From Merdicola sp963557785 (GTDB lineage: Bacteria > Bacillota > Clostridia > TANB77 > CAG-508): a stretch of DNA of 64,000 nt. Position 1 is the first letter of the stretch. The number at the start of each line of letters is the position of its first letter. The translations under genes were made by a program, and so were the position numbers. The stretch spans positions 1 to 64,000 of the forward strand of contig CAUWBF010000009.1 in NCBI GenBank assembly GCA_963557785.1. The letters are read 5' to 3'. Below, piece after piece: positions 24,126-33,882 of the stretch. The notes beneath the pieces were generated by a model. It was not told the origin of the DNA and did no database searches. It saw nothing but the letters and a program-made list of their open reading frames with translations.

Positions 24126-26054
24126 TTACCTGAGACCTTTGCTTTGCTCACGAACCTGATTGCTTTCATATTTTTCTGAAGCTTGTAGAGATTGCGATTC
24201 AGAAACAGCGAGTTGGTCTGCTCTATTCAAAATCCTATTGGCCAAAGTATTCAATGGCAAGGCTCCTTTATGGTAAGCATCAACTACGGTAGGGGGGAGG
24301 GTCACTATTCTGGGAACATTGTCAATATCTACCAGTAATACATTCCCCTCTAATTGCGGATTTTTCAACCTTTGATTGAGAGGTTCATCTGCGTACTGCT
24401 TATAGTTAACTGATGAATTTTCTTCCTTTTGTAGACCATTTTTTTCTAATACATATTGGGTCGACTTATTCAGCAAGTTGGTGGCTCCGAGCAACAGTAA
24501 TGGTATCTTCAACATCGGATTTTTGGAAAAGATACCACACATTATCAAAGCAAAGGGTAATATAGTTCCTGATGTTAATCCTTCATTCTTTGTCTGGCCG
24601 GTAAAAAGACGTATAAGCATCTCAGGTAGGTTCGCAAGCGACAAACCCAAATTCTTCATTGTATCAACGCTGCCTTTAAAACCTACTTCGCTAATCATGT
24701 TGTTCCAACCCGAGTAATCACCGGATGGAGTATTACTTTGCTGATTCTCGTTGTTTGTACTATTTGCAGTATTAGCATCATTTGTACTGTTTGAAGTCCT
24801 ATATGCTTCATCGCTTTCGGCTTCATCTATATGGTCATATGCTACCGGTGAAACGACTTTTCTGTTATTGGCTTCAGCTTTAGCTGCTTTGGCAAATGCT
24901 TCATATTGCAAAGCTCTTGCAGTTGCTTCATCAATCGACATTTGTGAATCTTTGCCTGATGCCTTAACCGTAGACTGGCCATTGAGAGCAGCTTTCTGGA
25001 TTTTGTCACGATACATCTTGGCATTACCACTGGCCCATTGTGTAGCCATGTGAAGTTGCTTTTCTGTTGCTTGGGATATATCTTTAAATCCCATCTTTTC
25101 CATCATCCATTGAGGATGATTCATTCGATTGGTTATTTCATCTTCCAATAATCTCTGAAATGATTCATATCGTTTGGCTTGAAGGGTTGCTTCAGTCAAA
25201 GATATATAATTGGATTTACCAGAGGCTTTTACTGCTCTCTTCCCTTCTGAAACAGTTGCATGAATTTTATTTCTATAGCTTAGAGCATTCTGATAAGCCC
25301 ATTCATGAGCCTTCATTAGTTCCTCGTTTGAAGCTTCAGAAATATTGCTGATACCCATTTGTTTCATCATCCATGAGGGAATGGAAACTTCTTTTTTATT
25401 GGCAACAGCAATTTCTTTATTTGCCTGTTTCTTTTTTTCTTCTAAATATTGTTCCTGTTGGGCTTGGCTATGATCCATAGAATTTGCTGTTGTACTTAAT
25501 AATGTCTGACCGATAAAAGAGGCGATTGTTCCTTGTCCCATGGTTACAACTGCATTGGAAACAAAAGCAGAAACTTCACCGGCCAACTTTTCTAAAGATG
25601 AGGGATTATACTCTTTTTCGGCTTCTTGCTTGATATGGCCTTCAAGTGAAGTTCTTGTAGCAGAAAGCGTTGCACTGAATACGTTGCCTTCTTGAATTTT
25701 CTTAATGATGTAATCTGTTGTGGATTTGGGCATCTTTTGCTTGACCAAATAGTCAATCATTTGTTGCTCAATCTCCGGAGTCACCTTTATCCCCTTGCTT
25801 AATAATATCTTATTTACGGTCTTTAAATAATCGTCAGCTGTTTTGCTGTTCCATTCTCCGATGGTATATATTAAGTTGTTATGACTGGCTATTGCTGTCA
25901 TGCCACCGTCAGGTCCGATACCTCCCAACATATTTGCGTGCCAAGAAGACTGATGTTTGATCATTTCCTGCCTCTTGGCTTCTTCCAGATCATGCTGTAC
26001 TTTCTTCATAACAGGTAGTACAGCACTGTTAAATATATCTTTGTTTGATGACAT
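24126..26054 (-). CDS. Large accessory protein with internal duplication, 642 aa
   Basis: Two tandem units of about 84 residues are visible: WMMKQMGISNISEASNEEL...VKASGKSNYISLTEAT and WMMEKMGFKDISQATEKQL...VKASGKDSQMSIDEAT. An N-terminal helical region and a hydrophobic segment near residue 500-550 (FALIMCGIFSKNPMLKIP) surround an Asn/Ser/Thr-rich linker. No signal peptide. The C-terminus has a strand NVLLVDIDNVPRIVTLPP seen in plasmid DUF3945-like proteins. It may be a structural or effector component of the element's second envelope-gene set. Confidence 0.5.
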   Translation of the reverse strand: MSSNKDIFNSAVLPVMKKVQHDLEEAKRQEMIKHQSSWHANMLGGIGPDGGMTAIASHNNLIYTIGEWNSKTADDYLKTVNKILLSKGIKVTPEIEQQMIDYLVKQKMPKSTTDYIIKKIQEGNVFSATLSATRTSLEGHIKQEAEKEYNPSSLEKLAGEVSAFVSNAVVTMGQGTIASFIGQTLLSTTANSMDHSQAQQEQYLEEKKKQANKEIAVANKKEVSIPSWMMKQMGISNISEASNEELMKAHEWAYQNALSYRNKIHATVSEGKRAVKASGKSNYISLTEATLQAKRYESFQRLLEDEITNRMNHPQWMMEKMGFKDISQATEKQLHMATQWASGNAKMYRDKIQKAALNGQSTVKASGKDSQMSIDEATARALQYEAFAKAAKAEANNRKVVSPVAYDHIDEAESDEAYRTSNSTNDANTANSTNNENQQSNTPSGDYSGWNNMISEVGFKGSVDTMKNLGLSLANLPEMLIRLFTGQTKNEGLTSGTILPFALIMCGIFSKNPMLKIPLLLLGATNLLNKSTQYVLEKNGLQKEENSSVNYKQYADEPLNQRLKNPQLEGNVLLVDIDNVPRIVTLPPTVVDAYHKGALPLNTLANRILNRADQLAVSESQSLQASEKYESNQVREQSKGLR

Positions 26055-26056
26055 GA

Positions 26057-27210
26057 TTAAGTATAGGTTTGTTTTAATTGTTGGATAACTTGTTCTCGTG
26101 TTTGAGCAAGGGCTGCGTGAAGAATCTGCATTTGCTGGGGATAATATTCTTCAAGCCATTCGTCCTTTTTTATATTGTCCTGAATGAATTTAATGGCAAG
26201 TTCTCTGGTGATTTCTATTGCTCTCTCACCTTTTGCTTTGCCATTAAACCACGCCTTCGTCCACCACACAATACCATCTTTGTCAGGATATACACTTACG
26301 GTTCTTTCTATATCGAAACTTTGAATGTCGATGTCAAATTCCGCAAGAGGGTCTATTACACCTTGACTTTCTACTGCCCTGTCAGTAGCTTTTTTTTTTC
26401 TGCTTCTGTCATGGAGGAAAGGAATACGCCTTGCATAAGAGCCAGGTAATTGAGAAAGTCTTGAATAAGCAATGTCTGAATCCTTCCTATCAGGCCAAAG
26501 CTGCGTTCTCCTAAGCCTAATGGATTCAGCATACTTGGTATATGTTCGTAGTAAGCACCTAAGCGTGAACCTTCTTGTATAATATCTCGTAGCGTATTTT
26601 CTGTAGCTTTAGGTACCTGATAGCGGTTGAAGAGCATATCCTTCATGTAGGACCCAAAGAATCTGTTATACATCTGGTCCAATTCTTTTTCATGATTATC
26701 ATAAGGCGTATGCACATCAAAATCAAGAGTGGCAATCTCCGGATTATTTCCGCTCATCTGTTTTTGGCTTTCCATGACGAGGTTATCGCGTACCATAGTT
26801 AAAAATTCAAGGGGATTGATTTCCTTACCATTGAATCTAACTTCCATGTGTAAATAATCGTCACAGACAGCAACATTGTCTTCGGCCTTCACATTTTGGC
26901 CAAAATTGCAGATTGATTCTTTGATATGGTAGTAGGTAACTTCATAGGCAGCTTTACTTTGTGGCTGATAATTACGGTATATAATAGTGATGTTGAATCC
27001 TTTTTGAATATCACTGGAAACACCCGAAACTATACCTGTTGCGAGAGCTTTAAGCCATGTGTTTGGACGCACTTTAAAGTCAATACCATGATTGAAGTCA
27101 TTTTCACTACCGCCATATTCCTTGATTATTTCAAGGGGTTCTGATTCTGTAAGTTCAAAAGGCATTGCGTAACCACTTGGACTTTGTAGATTCATATTTT
27201 GATTATCCAT
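26057..27210 (-). CDS. M23-fold protein with missing catalytic His, interrupted by A10 frameshift site
   Basis: Residues 35-145 look like a LytM fold: NHGIDF keeps the first His and the Asp, YYHI keeps the middle His, but the final HxH reads YLH, so one catalytic His is lost. The zero frame stops at 26371 after 279 residues. A run of ten A on the coding strand (26390-26399) precedes the stop, and a -1 shift there continues 111 codons to 26057, including DGIVWWTKAWFNG. The full product would be about 384 residues. This could be programmed slippage or an indel error. The next gene starts 2 nt beyond. Confidence 0.6.
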
Positions 27211-27234
27211 ATTCAGAAATTCTTTCGTTATGTA

Positions 27235-27807
27235 TTAAATGTCTATTTTTTTACTTTCCGAAGGTTTTAATATAGGTTGATCGCCAGGCTTGGTAACGGG
27301 TCTAAATTCAAAATCAGGCGGTAGTTGCAAATCACCACCGGGATTTATAATAATAACATCTCCGGGTTTTGTTGGGAATTGAGGATCGGGTTTCCAACTT
27401 GGATGATTCATCGGTGGAATATCTGTAATAATATCATCATAATTGTCTCCACCGACTTGGCTGCCGGTTCCTCCAGTCCCCCCAGTTCCTTGATTACCGG
27501 CTATCAGTCCTGATTCTTTGTACGCGAAGAACTGAGGAAGACTTATTGACATAGCTACCATAGTAAAACAGGAACCGGCATAGGTAAGAATCTTTTTCCT
27601 GGTATGAGGGTCGTTATTTTGTATGGCATAATAGATGGAGAATGCTCCAACAATGCCGATAATACAAGCTATAACATATCCTAATGATTGAACAGCAGGG
27701 GTGTACTTATAAATAGAATCTCCTGCTATACCTATTCCATTGGTAATGCCATCGGCAAAAGCCAAAGTCGGGCTTAGAACTAACAAAAGGGTAATTACTT
27801 TTTTCAT
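27235..27807 (-). CDS. TraE-like (DUF4134) membrane protein with proline-rich tail, 190 aa
   Basis: A signal peptide (MKKVITLLLVLSPTLAFA) is followed by two transmembrane helices (residues 42-62 and 74-95), with KKILTYAGSCFTMVAMSISL matching the DUF4134/TraE pilin-like family. Unlike the tra-operon copies it carries a long periplasmic tail with TGGTGGTGS and PPMNHPSWKPDPQFP. It could be an alternative pilin-like subunit. A 24-nt gap separates it from the M23-like gene. Confidence 0.65.
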   Translation of the reverse strand: MKKVITLLLVLSPTLAFADGITNGIGIAGDSIYKYTPAVQSLGYVIACIIGIVGAFSIYYAIQNNDPHTRKKILTYAGSCFTMVAMSISLPQFFAYKESGLIAGNQGTGGTGGTGSQVGGDNYDDIITDIPPMNHPSWKPDPQFPTKPGDVIIINPGGDLQLPPDFEFRPVTKPGDQPILKPSESKKIDI

Positions 27808-27820
27808 AATCTTTTAAATC

Positions 27821-28519
27821 TTATCTGCGCATAGCTGTTTGTTGTTGATTTTCTTGGGTATTTCCTTGTTGCATGGTTTGAGCCGTTGCTTGTTCTTTTT
27901 GCTTAGCTTCTGACGTACTGTTGAGAATAAACATAGCCATCAACGCTCCTCCTATTTTTCCGAGGATTCCGCTTCGGCTAAACATCATGTAACTGGCTGC
28001 AATCAAACCAAAAATGCCTAAACCTGATATTTTACCAAGGCCAACATTATTGAACATATTTGAAATAGCACCAACTCCACTTCCTATCATATTGACAAGA
28101 CCAGACATCATATTACCGATTCCACCTAAAAAATCTTTGGTGGCATTGGTTGAATCTGCAACTCCATTCACTACGGATTGCGTAGTTTCCTTAACTTGTT
28201 CTACCGTATTTTCACCAGTGTAGCCATTCACGACATCATGGGCAAAACCTCCGGCACCATCCGTTGCGTCCCGGAAGGTCTTGCCAACACTTGTTCCTAT
28301 AGAATCATCAGTGCCGATATTTTTCCACCCGGCATAGCTCGCAACTGCTGCCACAGCGGAGGTTTTTGGGTTCTTTATGACAAATTCAGCACCCACTTTA
28401 CCGCCTTGAATAGCCTTTGCTGTAGTTGCTGCTACAACACTCGTAATTTGGGATGTAGCTTTTGCTCCTAATTTTAATAATTGGGGAACAACTCTAGTTA
28501 ATAATGATAACCACGCCAT
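27821..28519 (-). CDS. Glycine/alanine-rich membrane protein, 232 aa
   Basis: The N-terminus is amphipathic (WLSLLTRVVPQLLKLG). Residues 128-190 alternate GLVNMIGSGVGAISNMFNN with hydrophobic runs ending FGLIAASYMMFSRSG, indicating two or three helices, and a Gln-rich tail ends QQTAMRR. It lies between the pilin-like gene and two secreted proteins. It might be a pore or assembly factor. No family is recognised. Confidence 0.45.
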   Translation of the reverse strand: MAWLSLLTRVVPQLLKLGAKATSQITSVVAATTAKAIQGGKVGAEFVIKNPKTSAVAAVASYAGWKNIGTDDSIGTSVGKTFRDATDGAGGFAHDVVNGYTGENTVEQVKETTQSVVNGVADSTNATKDFLGGIGNMMSGLVNMIGSGVGAISNMFNNVGLGKISGLGIFGLIAASYMMFSRSGILGKIGGALMAMFILNSTSEAKQKEQATAQTMQQGNTQENQQQTAMRR

Positions 28520-28526
28520 ATTTTTG

Positions 28527-29219
28527 TTATTTTTTTGATTTCACACTCTTTGCATTGAGATTCCAAGACTTTAAACAATCTTTTGCGATTTGTGCCTTGT
28601 CTCTGTTATGCGGTTTTGTTCCTTGAACTATCTCATTCCAAACAAGCCCCATATTGGTGTATTTGACAAGTTTGATAAGTAAGAACAATTTGTTATTGAC
28701 TTGCTTTAGTTTCGGACGAATGCTAAGAACCAGTTTAAGTCTGTCCTCTTCATTCATTTTTTGTGTAATGCAATCTTTAATAATCTTCACAACACCAACA
28801 CAGGTGTTACCCAAATCGACATAGATGTCGTTGCGTTTATTGTGTAAAGCTACTGCAATGGCATTAACCGGTGTATCTCCTATTTGACGTGTCAAGTCTC
28901 CCATGTTATCACATAGCGTATGAATCTCATAATAAAAGCCGTATGCTTGGGCTGCGTAGGCTATGATATTTCTAAAATCATTAAGATAATCATCAAATTC
29001 TTTCAAGCAATTATTTACGGATTCAACTTCGCTTTGTAGCCATACATGTCCCTCGGTTTGAGCTGACATTGCTGCCATCTGTTTGGAATACTGCTTTGTT
29101 GATGTATTGGTAAAACGAATGATCATTCCGGTTAAAACCGGGTCTATCTGAGCGTATGATTTTTGACTGGCAAGACAAAAGGATAGCATCAGTAATAATA
29201 TATAAAAGTATCGTTTCAT
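28527..29219 (-). CDS. Secreted helical protein, 230 aa
   Basis: I start at the ATG at 29219 (MKRYFYILLLMLSFCLASQ), one base after the previous stop, giving a clean signal peptide ending KSYA. The mature part is helical, with W and C residues typical of Bacteroidetes T4SS periplasmic proteins (IIKDCITQKMNEED, then GLVWNEIVQG). It resembles its upstream neighbour and the genes at 50866-52386 in size and layout. Probably a periplasmic component of the transfer apparatus. Confidence 0.55.
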   Translation of the reverse strand: MKRYFYILLLMLSFCLASQKSYAQIDPVLTGMIIRFTNTSTKQYSKQMAAMSAQTEGHVWLQSEVESVNNCLKEFDDYLNDFRNIIAYAAQAYGFYYEIHTLCDNMGDLTRQIGDTPVNAIAVALHNKRNDIYVDLGNTCVGVVKIIKDCITQKMNEEDRLKLVLSIRPKLKQVNNKLFLLIKLVKYTNMGLVWNEIVQGTKPHNRDKAQIAKDCLKSWNLNAKSVKSKK

Positions 29220-29220
29220 C

Positions 29221-30021
29221 TTATTTGGCATATATGGCAACTTCTTTAGCGCATCTTTTCCAATGTGAAAGACTTTGTTCAGCTAATTCTCCTTTTCTCC
29301 TGTCTACCATTCCTGCTGTGGCTCTATACCAGACATCAGCCATCGTATAATGACGAATGCTTAGGTACAATTGGTAAAGACGTGCAGATAGTGATGACAA
29401 ACGGTCTTCCAGTTCCCATAGAGATTTTGAACGTTCGGCACCTGTTAGCATATTTGTCTTACCACCTTTAGCAATTGCGTTTTTCAGCAAATTACCTACG
29501 CTGACAAATTCCAATAGGGTTTCCATGTAAAGGTTATTCATGCTTAGCGTAGCAACAATCCCTTGTGGATTGTTAGATGCTGCTTTGCGCAGTTTGCTTA
29601 ATGTCAGTAGTATTCTCATTCCACTGTCATAGATGTGAGTGGCAGCTTTGAGGGAAGAGGCGAAATTCGTAGCGGTTTTTAAATACTTATTGTATTGTTG
29701 TTCCCACTTTCTCATTTTCGAAAATTCCGCAGCCATTGCATTCTGTATGACACCTGTCTTGGTTTGATGCTTAATTTCGCTTCTGACTGTTTCGTTAATC
29801 TGTTGATTACCTTTAGCTAAAAGGGTTTGTTCACCTACATTAGAAACTACTCCATAGAACCCATAAAAAGATTGAGCATTTGCTCTGGTAGTCATGACGA
29901 ACAAGAGAATAAGTGCCAATAGTGAAACAATCAGCCATTGACGCTTATTCTGTCTATTCTGAAAAAGGGATGAAGGATAATCCTCCATTCCCTTATTTTT
30001 ATTGGTTATTCGTGAACTCAT
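29221..30021 (-). CDS. Secreted/anchored helical protein, 266 aa
   Basis: A cytoplasmic lead of about 27 residues precedes a hydrophobic helix (WLIVSLLALILLFVMTT) ending RANAQ, which may be a signal peptide or an anchor. The mature region is helical and ends GMVDRRKGELAEQSLSHWKR, a pattern shared with the downstream gene (AQIAKDCLKSW). The two are probably paralogous transfer proteins. It overlaps the PH-domain gene by 23 nt. Confidence 0.55.
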   Translation of the reverse strand: MSSRITNKNKGMEDYPSSLFQNRQNKRQWLIVSLLALILLFVMTTRANAQSFYGFYGVVSNVGEQTLLAKGNQQINETVRSEIKHQTKTGVIQNAMAAEFSKMRKWEQQYNKYLKTATNFASSLKAATHIYDSGMRILLTLSKLRKAASNNPQGIVATLSMNNLYMETLLEFVSVGNLLKNAIAKGGKTNMLTGAERSKSLWELEDRLSSLSARLYQLYLSIRHYTMADVWYRATAGMVDRRKGELAEQSLSHWKRCAKEVAIYAK

Positions 30022-30493
30022 ATATATTACGCCGTTTTTTATTGTATTCGACTCTTTGACGGATAATACTGATTAAATCCATATCATTCTTTATACCAAT
30101 TAGCTTCAGTTGGGGATTTGAACGGTCTCCACTGTAAATGGTTATGGTCTTTATGCCAAATACCATCTGTATGAACGACTGATCTTCGCGATAATCAATA
30201 ACTCGGTATAATTCAACATAATTCCTTTGTACAGAAAACAGTCCATGTTCTGATTGTATTTGTTCTTCAGTGATGACATATACCATTTTGATGATATAGA
30301 AATATTTATATATCATGCCGATAATGAAAATGCAACTCAATACCAATATAAAAGGAATGAATTGGGGAATGGGAAATCCATCATAGCCAGCAATAAATAT
30401 TAAAGCAATTGGAATCGGAATTATCAATCCTTCAGTGGCGATAAATTGTTTCCAATGAGGATGTAATCGGATAGGTTGTATTTTCTTGTTCAT
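29999..30493 (-). CDS. Membrane protein with bacterial PH-like domain, 164 aa
   Basis: Two hydrophobic helices (residues 21-38 and 46-65) precede a beta-rich region: VYVITEEQIQSEHGLFSVQ, then YRVIDYREDQSFIQMVFG and ITIYSGDRSNPQLKLIGI. This is the layout of YdbS/DUF304-type bacterial PH proteins. Function in transfer is unknown; it may be a membrane scaffold. Its ATG overlaps the primase-like gene's stop in a TAATG junction. Confidence 0.65.
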   Translation of the reverse strand: MNKKIQPIRLHPHWKQFIATEGLIIPIPIALIFIAGYDGFPIPQFIPFILVLSCIFIIGMIYKYFYIIKMVYVITEEQIQSEHGLFSVQRNYVELYRVIDYREDQSFIQMVFGIKTITIYSGDRSNPQLKLIGIKNDMDLISIIRQRVEYNKKRRNIYEFTNNQ

Positions 30494-31935
30494 TACCTTT
30501 TGAAATTCGTAATTTTTTTCCGTTCATCACATTCATCAGCAGATAGATTCCCATCATTGTCTATGTCAATTCCCGAATATTCAGACTTGCTCTCTTCCTG
30601 GGTATTGTCTGCTTTGTTGCTTTCTTTCAAGAGCAGATCATTCCAATCCTTAGAACCTGCTTCCGGAATTTCCCGAACAAACGAAACCTTTTCCGTAAAT
30701 GTCGAAATAGCTGTATTTAATTTATTCTTATATTCATCATAGTAAGCCAACGCCTTATCTGCCTGATATTTTAAATCATCAGGATGTATAGAACCGCATT
30801 GCTTCATAGAATGCCATTCCTCTTCTGCAGCTTCGTATGATCCGTATGCTCTTCGCAAATTTTCTGGCAACAAATCTGTATCTCCGGACAAATTATTGTC
30901 AGGTTTTGATAGCGATTTGATGTAGTCAAGAAGTTGAGGACCTGATTCTGTACTTTTAGATTTGACATAGAACAATTCATTTTTGAAATTCTCAACAAAC
31001 TGATTTCCTGCCAAATCATTGTCAAAACAAAGATGGTGTGTAGCTTTCGAAGCTTCATTTATTACACCCCTGAATTGCATAACAGTCGGATTTCCACCGG
31101 TGGAAACAAATACGGCCTTATTCAGACTACTGTCATGTTGTGCATTAAGCTGATAGTATGCCATAGCATCATAGGCACTCTCAAACCATAGCACTTTTTC
31201 TGCTGATTTAAGTTCGGTATTGTTAGGGCTGGCAATCCATAAACCTTCACTTGAATTGCTTCCTCTTGCTTTACCTTTATAACCACTACTACCATCCAGA
31301 CGTGCGCGTCCTCGTTCTTCAAAACCCACGATGTCTTTCAAATCAGTTGATTTAGCATCAGTTTTTCCCGGTATTCGGAGTGGGAAAGAAAGATTCTTGA
31401 AGTAAGTTCCATTTTCTTTTCGCAGGGTTGCTAATAAAAAATGCTGTCCGAACGCTTTCTGTGTATTGGTGTTAATACCACGATTTACGAAATACGGATA
31501 AAACTGTTTGATATTGTCAAAGTTGTATTTTTGAAAATGTAATAATTCATAATCCCTTATATTGAAATCCTTTACTTGTGGGGATGATTTAATAATAGGA
31601 TGAACCGTTCGGTCAATAGGGTTATTCAACAATCTGTTACAGACAAGATTAACCAAACGATAAGGATCCATACCTGCTTGATAATCTTTAAAAAGATGGG
31701 GGTGCTCAGTAATGAATGAGATTACGTTGTACACTTTTTTTTCAGGAGGTTGGAAACAGGTTTGACGTGAAGGGTACACAATAAATTTGTCTCCTTTCAC
31801 ATGATGACCACTGCTGTCCGGTCGAACATAAGCCGGATAGCGGATGCCGTCTTTGCGATTAAACACATAGCCTACATCCATGAGTAAGTCCTGAATATCA
31901 ATTCTTTTTATAAAATCATCAAATGTCAGTTCCAT
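30493..31935 (-). CDS. TOPRIM primase-like protein with C-terminal EF-hand-like loop, 480 aa
   Basis: The N-terminal 130 residues resemble the zinc-less lead domain of plasmid DUF3991/TOPRIM proteins. The TOPRIM core shows VLWFESAYDAMAYYQLNA (catalytic Glu) and HLCFDNDLAGNQF (Asp-x-Asp), followed by KDWNDLLL. Such proteins act as primases or are associated with relaxases, and could prime the complementary strand after transfer. The tail DIDNDGNLSADE matches an EF-hand loop at all usual liganding positions, unusual for this family. Spacing of 25 nt or less on both sides places it in the operon. Confidence 0.7.
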   Translation of the reverse strand: MELTFDDFIKRIDIQDLLMDVGYVFNRKDGIRYPAYVRPDSSGHHVKGDKFIVYPSRQTCFQPPEKKVYNVISFITEHPHLFKDYQAGMDPYRLVNLVCNRLLNNPIDRTVHPIIKSSPQVKDFNIRDYELLHFQKYNFDNIKQFYPYFVNRGINTNTQKAFGQHFLLATLRKENGTYFKNLSFPLRIPGKTDAKSTDLKDIVGFEERGRARLDGSSGYKGKARGSNSSEGLWIASPNNTELKSAEKVLWFESAYDAMAYYQLNAQHDSSLNKAVFVSTGGNPTVMQFRGVINEASKATHHLCFDNDLAGNQFVENFKNELFYVKSKSTESGPQLLDYIKSLSKPDNNLSGDTDLLPENLRRAYGSYEAAEEEWHSMKQCGSIHPDDLKYQADKALAYYDEYKNKLNTAISTFTEKVSFVREIPEAGSKDWNDLLLKESNKADNTQEESKSEYSGIDIDNDGNLSADECDERKKITNFKR

Positions 31936-31960
31936 TGCGGATTCTTTTTGTGGTTATTAT

Positions 31961-33637
31961 CTATCTTCCCCGATTCATATCCAAATTATTCAATGTTGCA
32001 TTTACTCCTGCATCGTAAGCTCTCTTTGCCAAATCTTCCGGTCTTTCAAGTCCCGGCTTGAAATATACAAAGTCGCTTTTATGGGTTTCGTGATATATTT
32101 CAGGGCGTGGATGTGGATTCTTGATATGGGATATGTTATGGGCTATATCTGCACCTAAATAGGTTGCTTCGCTTAATGCGGTAAGACCGGCAGCCAAGAA
32201 AGCTCCCAAATTGAATTTCTCGCGCATTTCCGGACGTGTCTTCATATCAACTTCGCTAAATACTTTCGACATCATGCGTTGACGCTGATAGTCATCCACG
32301 GCCATGAATTTGTCGTATTGTCTTTTCGAAATTTCGTGACTGACTACAGTTCCATTGATTACGGCACTCATCTTATAGGTAACTTCGGAATCTTTTTCCT
32401 TCTGCTTACCTTTTTGCTCATCAGAACTTGCCTTGGATGTTAAAGCGGTCTGTTCATTGGTCAAAGACTTTATTTTTTCGACCCAAATATCTCCAACTTC
32501 AACTTCACGGCCATGCTTACCTTCACGATACCAACCTTTACTCTCATTTAAAGCTTGTAAATTCTGTCCGTTAACATAGCCCTCTTCAGGATTTGTCGTT
32601 GGAGCCATACGAGCTTCTGCTACTACTTCTTCCTTTAAAGTTGCATCGTTATTAGTATATAGACTTTCAGCTTGTTGGGTTTCAATAGAGGAGGGGATTG
32701 GTTTAACTGTAATGGAAATGCTTTCCTTGCTGTTAAGCATATCCATTGTTACTTTTTCATTGAAGTCATTACCGATATAGCTATTGATAATATCTAAACG
32801 CTCGTTTATGGGTGTTGACTTCAAAGAATTGTCGGTCAACTTCTTGAAATCTTCTTCAGATAAGTTGTATTCGAAATCCTGTGTAGTCCCTTTTGACAAA
32901 ACCGTCATGCTCTTCTTTGATTCATCTATGATGATGCCGTGCGAAGACAAAATTTCTTGCCATTTCTCATTGGAAAAATAGACAGGAGAAGTAATAAGCT
33001 CTTTATAGGGCTTTGCCGGTTCGGTTGGTCTTGGAGTGGCTTTAACTTCCGGAAAGATTTCTTGCAGATCTTCCAGAGGATCACGTTGTACTGAAGGTTT
33101 TTGAGATCCTTTGTAATAGTAACCGTAAGCACCGCTTTTAAGCTCACCGGGACGAATACGCCCATCGAAATGTTCAGGCACCATCACGGTACCGCCTACA
33201 CGTCGCAGGTGAAATCCGGGTTGCATGGAAGGACGCATTCCTAAATATCCGGGAGGTATGGCACGAGGGGGGGATAAGGTGCTGTTACCCGGATAGGTTT
33301 CGCGATAGCCATGTAAACCCATTGCAACAAGGCCATTTACATTGCGTGCAGCTACAAAGCTACTTGGTACATCGAAATCTTTACCTACAATGCTGTTGAA
33401 CGTATTATAGGCTTTCTTATTTGAATAATTTGAGCCACCATCAGATAGTGCCTGAAATTGTCTTTCAGTAATCGGATATTCCAAAACAGGGGAGTCATGT
33501 CCTTGAACGATAAGAACATACTTATCTTCAACCAAAGCAACTTGGGCACGCATACCATTCCTGTGCAATACATCTTGCAACTGATACGATAACTCGCCTC
33601 TGTATCTGGTGGCCATCGCTTCTGAACGAATGCTCAT
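31961..33637 (-). CDS. Large mobile-element protein of unknown function, 558 aa
   Basis: No signal peptide. Three regions stand out: an N-terminal alpha/beta part (LSYQLQDVLHRNGMRAQVAL, then EYPITERQFQALS); a middle part with a similar motif (FEYNLSEEDFKKLTDN); and a third (VVSHEISKRQYDKFMAVDDY). These three Y/F-x-(I/L)-(T/S)-x-x-x-(F/Y) units look like a repeated small domain. A Tyr/Gly/Pro-rich segment (PPGYLGMRPSMQPG) lies between. It may be a DUF3945-like cytoplasmic protein. Function unknown. Confidence 0.45.
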   Translation of the reverse strand: MSIRSEAMATRYRGELSYQLQDVLHRNGMRAQVALVEDKYVLIVQGHDSPVLEYPITERQFQALSDGGSNYSNKKAYNTFNSIVGKDFDVPSSFVAARNVNGLVAMGLHGYRETYPGNSTLSPPRAIPPGYLGMRPSMQPGFHLRRVGGTVMVPEHFDGRIRPGELKSGAYGYYYKGSQKPSVQRDPLEDLQEIFPEVKATPRPTEPAKPYKELITSPVYFSNEKWQEILSSHGIIIDESKKSMTVLSKGTTQDFEYNLSEEDFKKLTDNSLKSTPINERLDIINSYIGNDFNEKVTMDMLNSKESISITVKPIPSSIETQQAESLYTNNDATLKEEVVAEARMAPTTNPEEGYVNGQNLQALNESKGWYREGKHGREVEVGDIWVEKIKSLTNEQTALTSKASSDEQKGKQKEKDSEVTYKMSAVINGTVVSHEISKRQYDKFMAVDDYQRQRMMSKVFSEVDMKTRPEMREKFNLGAFLAAGLTALSEATYLGADIAHNISHIKNPHPRPEIYHETHKSDFVYFKPGLERPEDLAKRAYDAGVNATLNNLDMNRGR

Positions 33638-33648
33638 ATTTCACTTCT

Positions 33649-33861
33649 TTAGTTTCCTATACTTTCTTCAAATAAAGCCTCACGGTAATCCATAAAGGCA
33701 ATGGCAGCAGTTTCAGAATGAGGGTCGAGAGATTCATTCTTGCAAAAATCGTAATATTCTTCACTCATTTCGTCTGACTGCTGAGTCACAAAATCAACGG
33801 CTGAAATATTGCCAGCTTGATATTCCTCACATAGTGTTTCGTAATCGGGATAATTTTTCAT
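33649..33861 (-). CDS. Small acidic protein, 70 aa
   Basis: The protein is short and strongly acidic (YPDYETLCEEYQAGNIS, then DYREALFEESIGN). It is probably helical and cytoplasmic. It sits in a 21-nt and 11-nt spaced chain of co-directional genes, which supports it being translated. No family is recognised. Confidence 0.5.
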   Translation of the reverse strand: MKNYPDYETLCEEYQAGNISAVDFVTQQSDEMSEEYYDFCKNESLDPHSETAAIAFMDYREALFEESIGN

Positions 33862-33882
33862 ACTTCTTATTTTATTTGTGAA

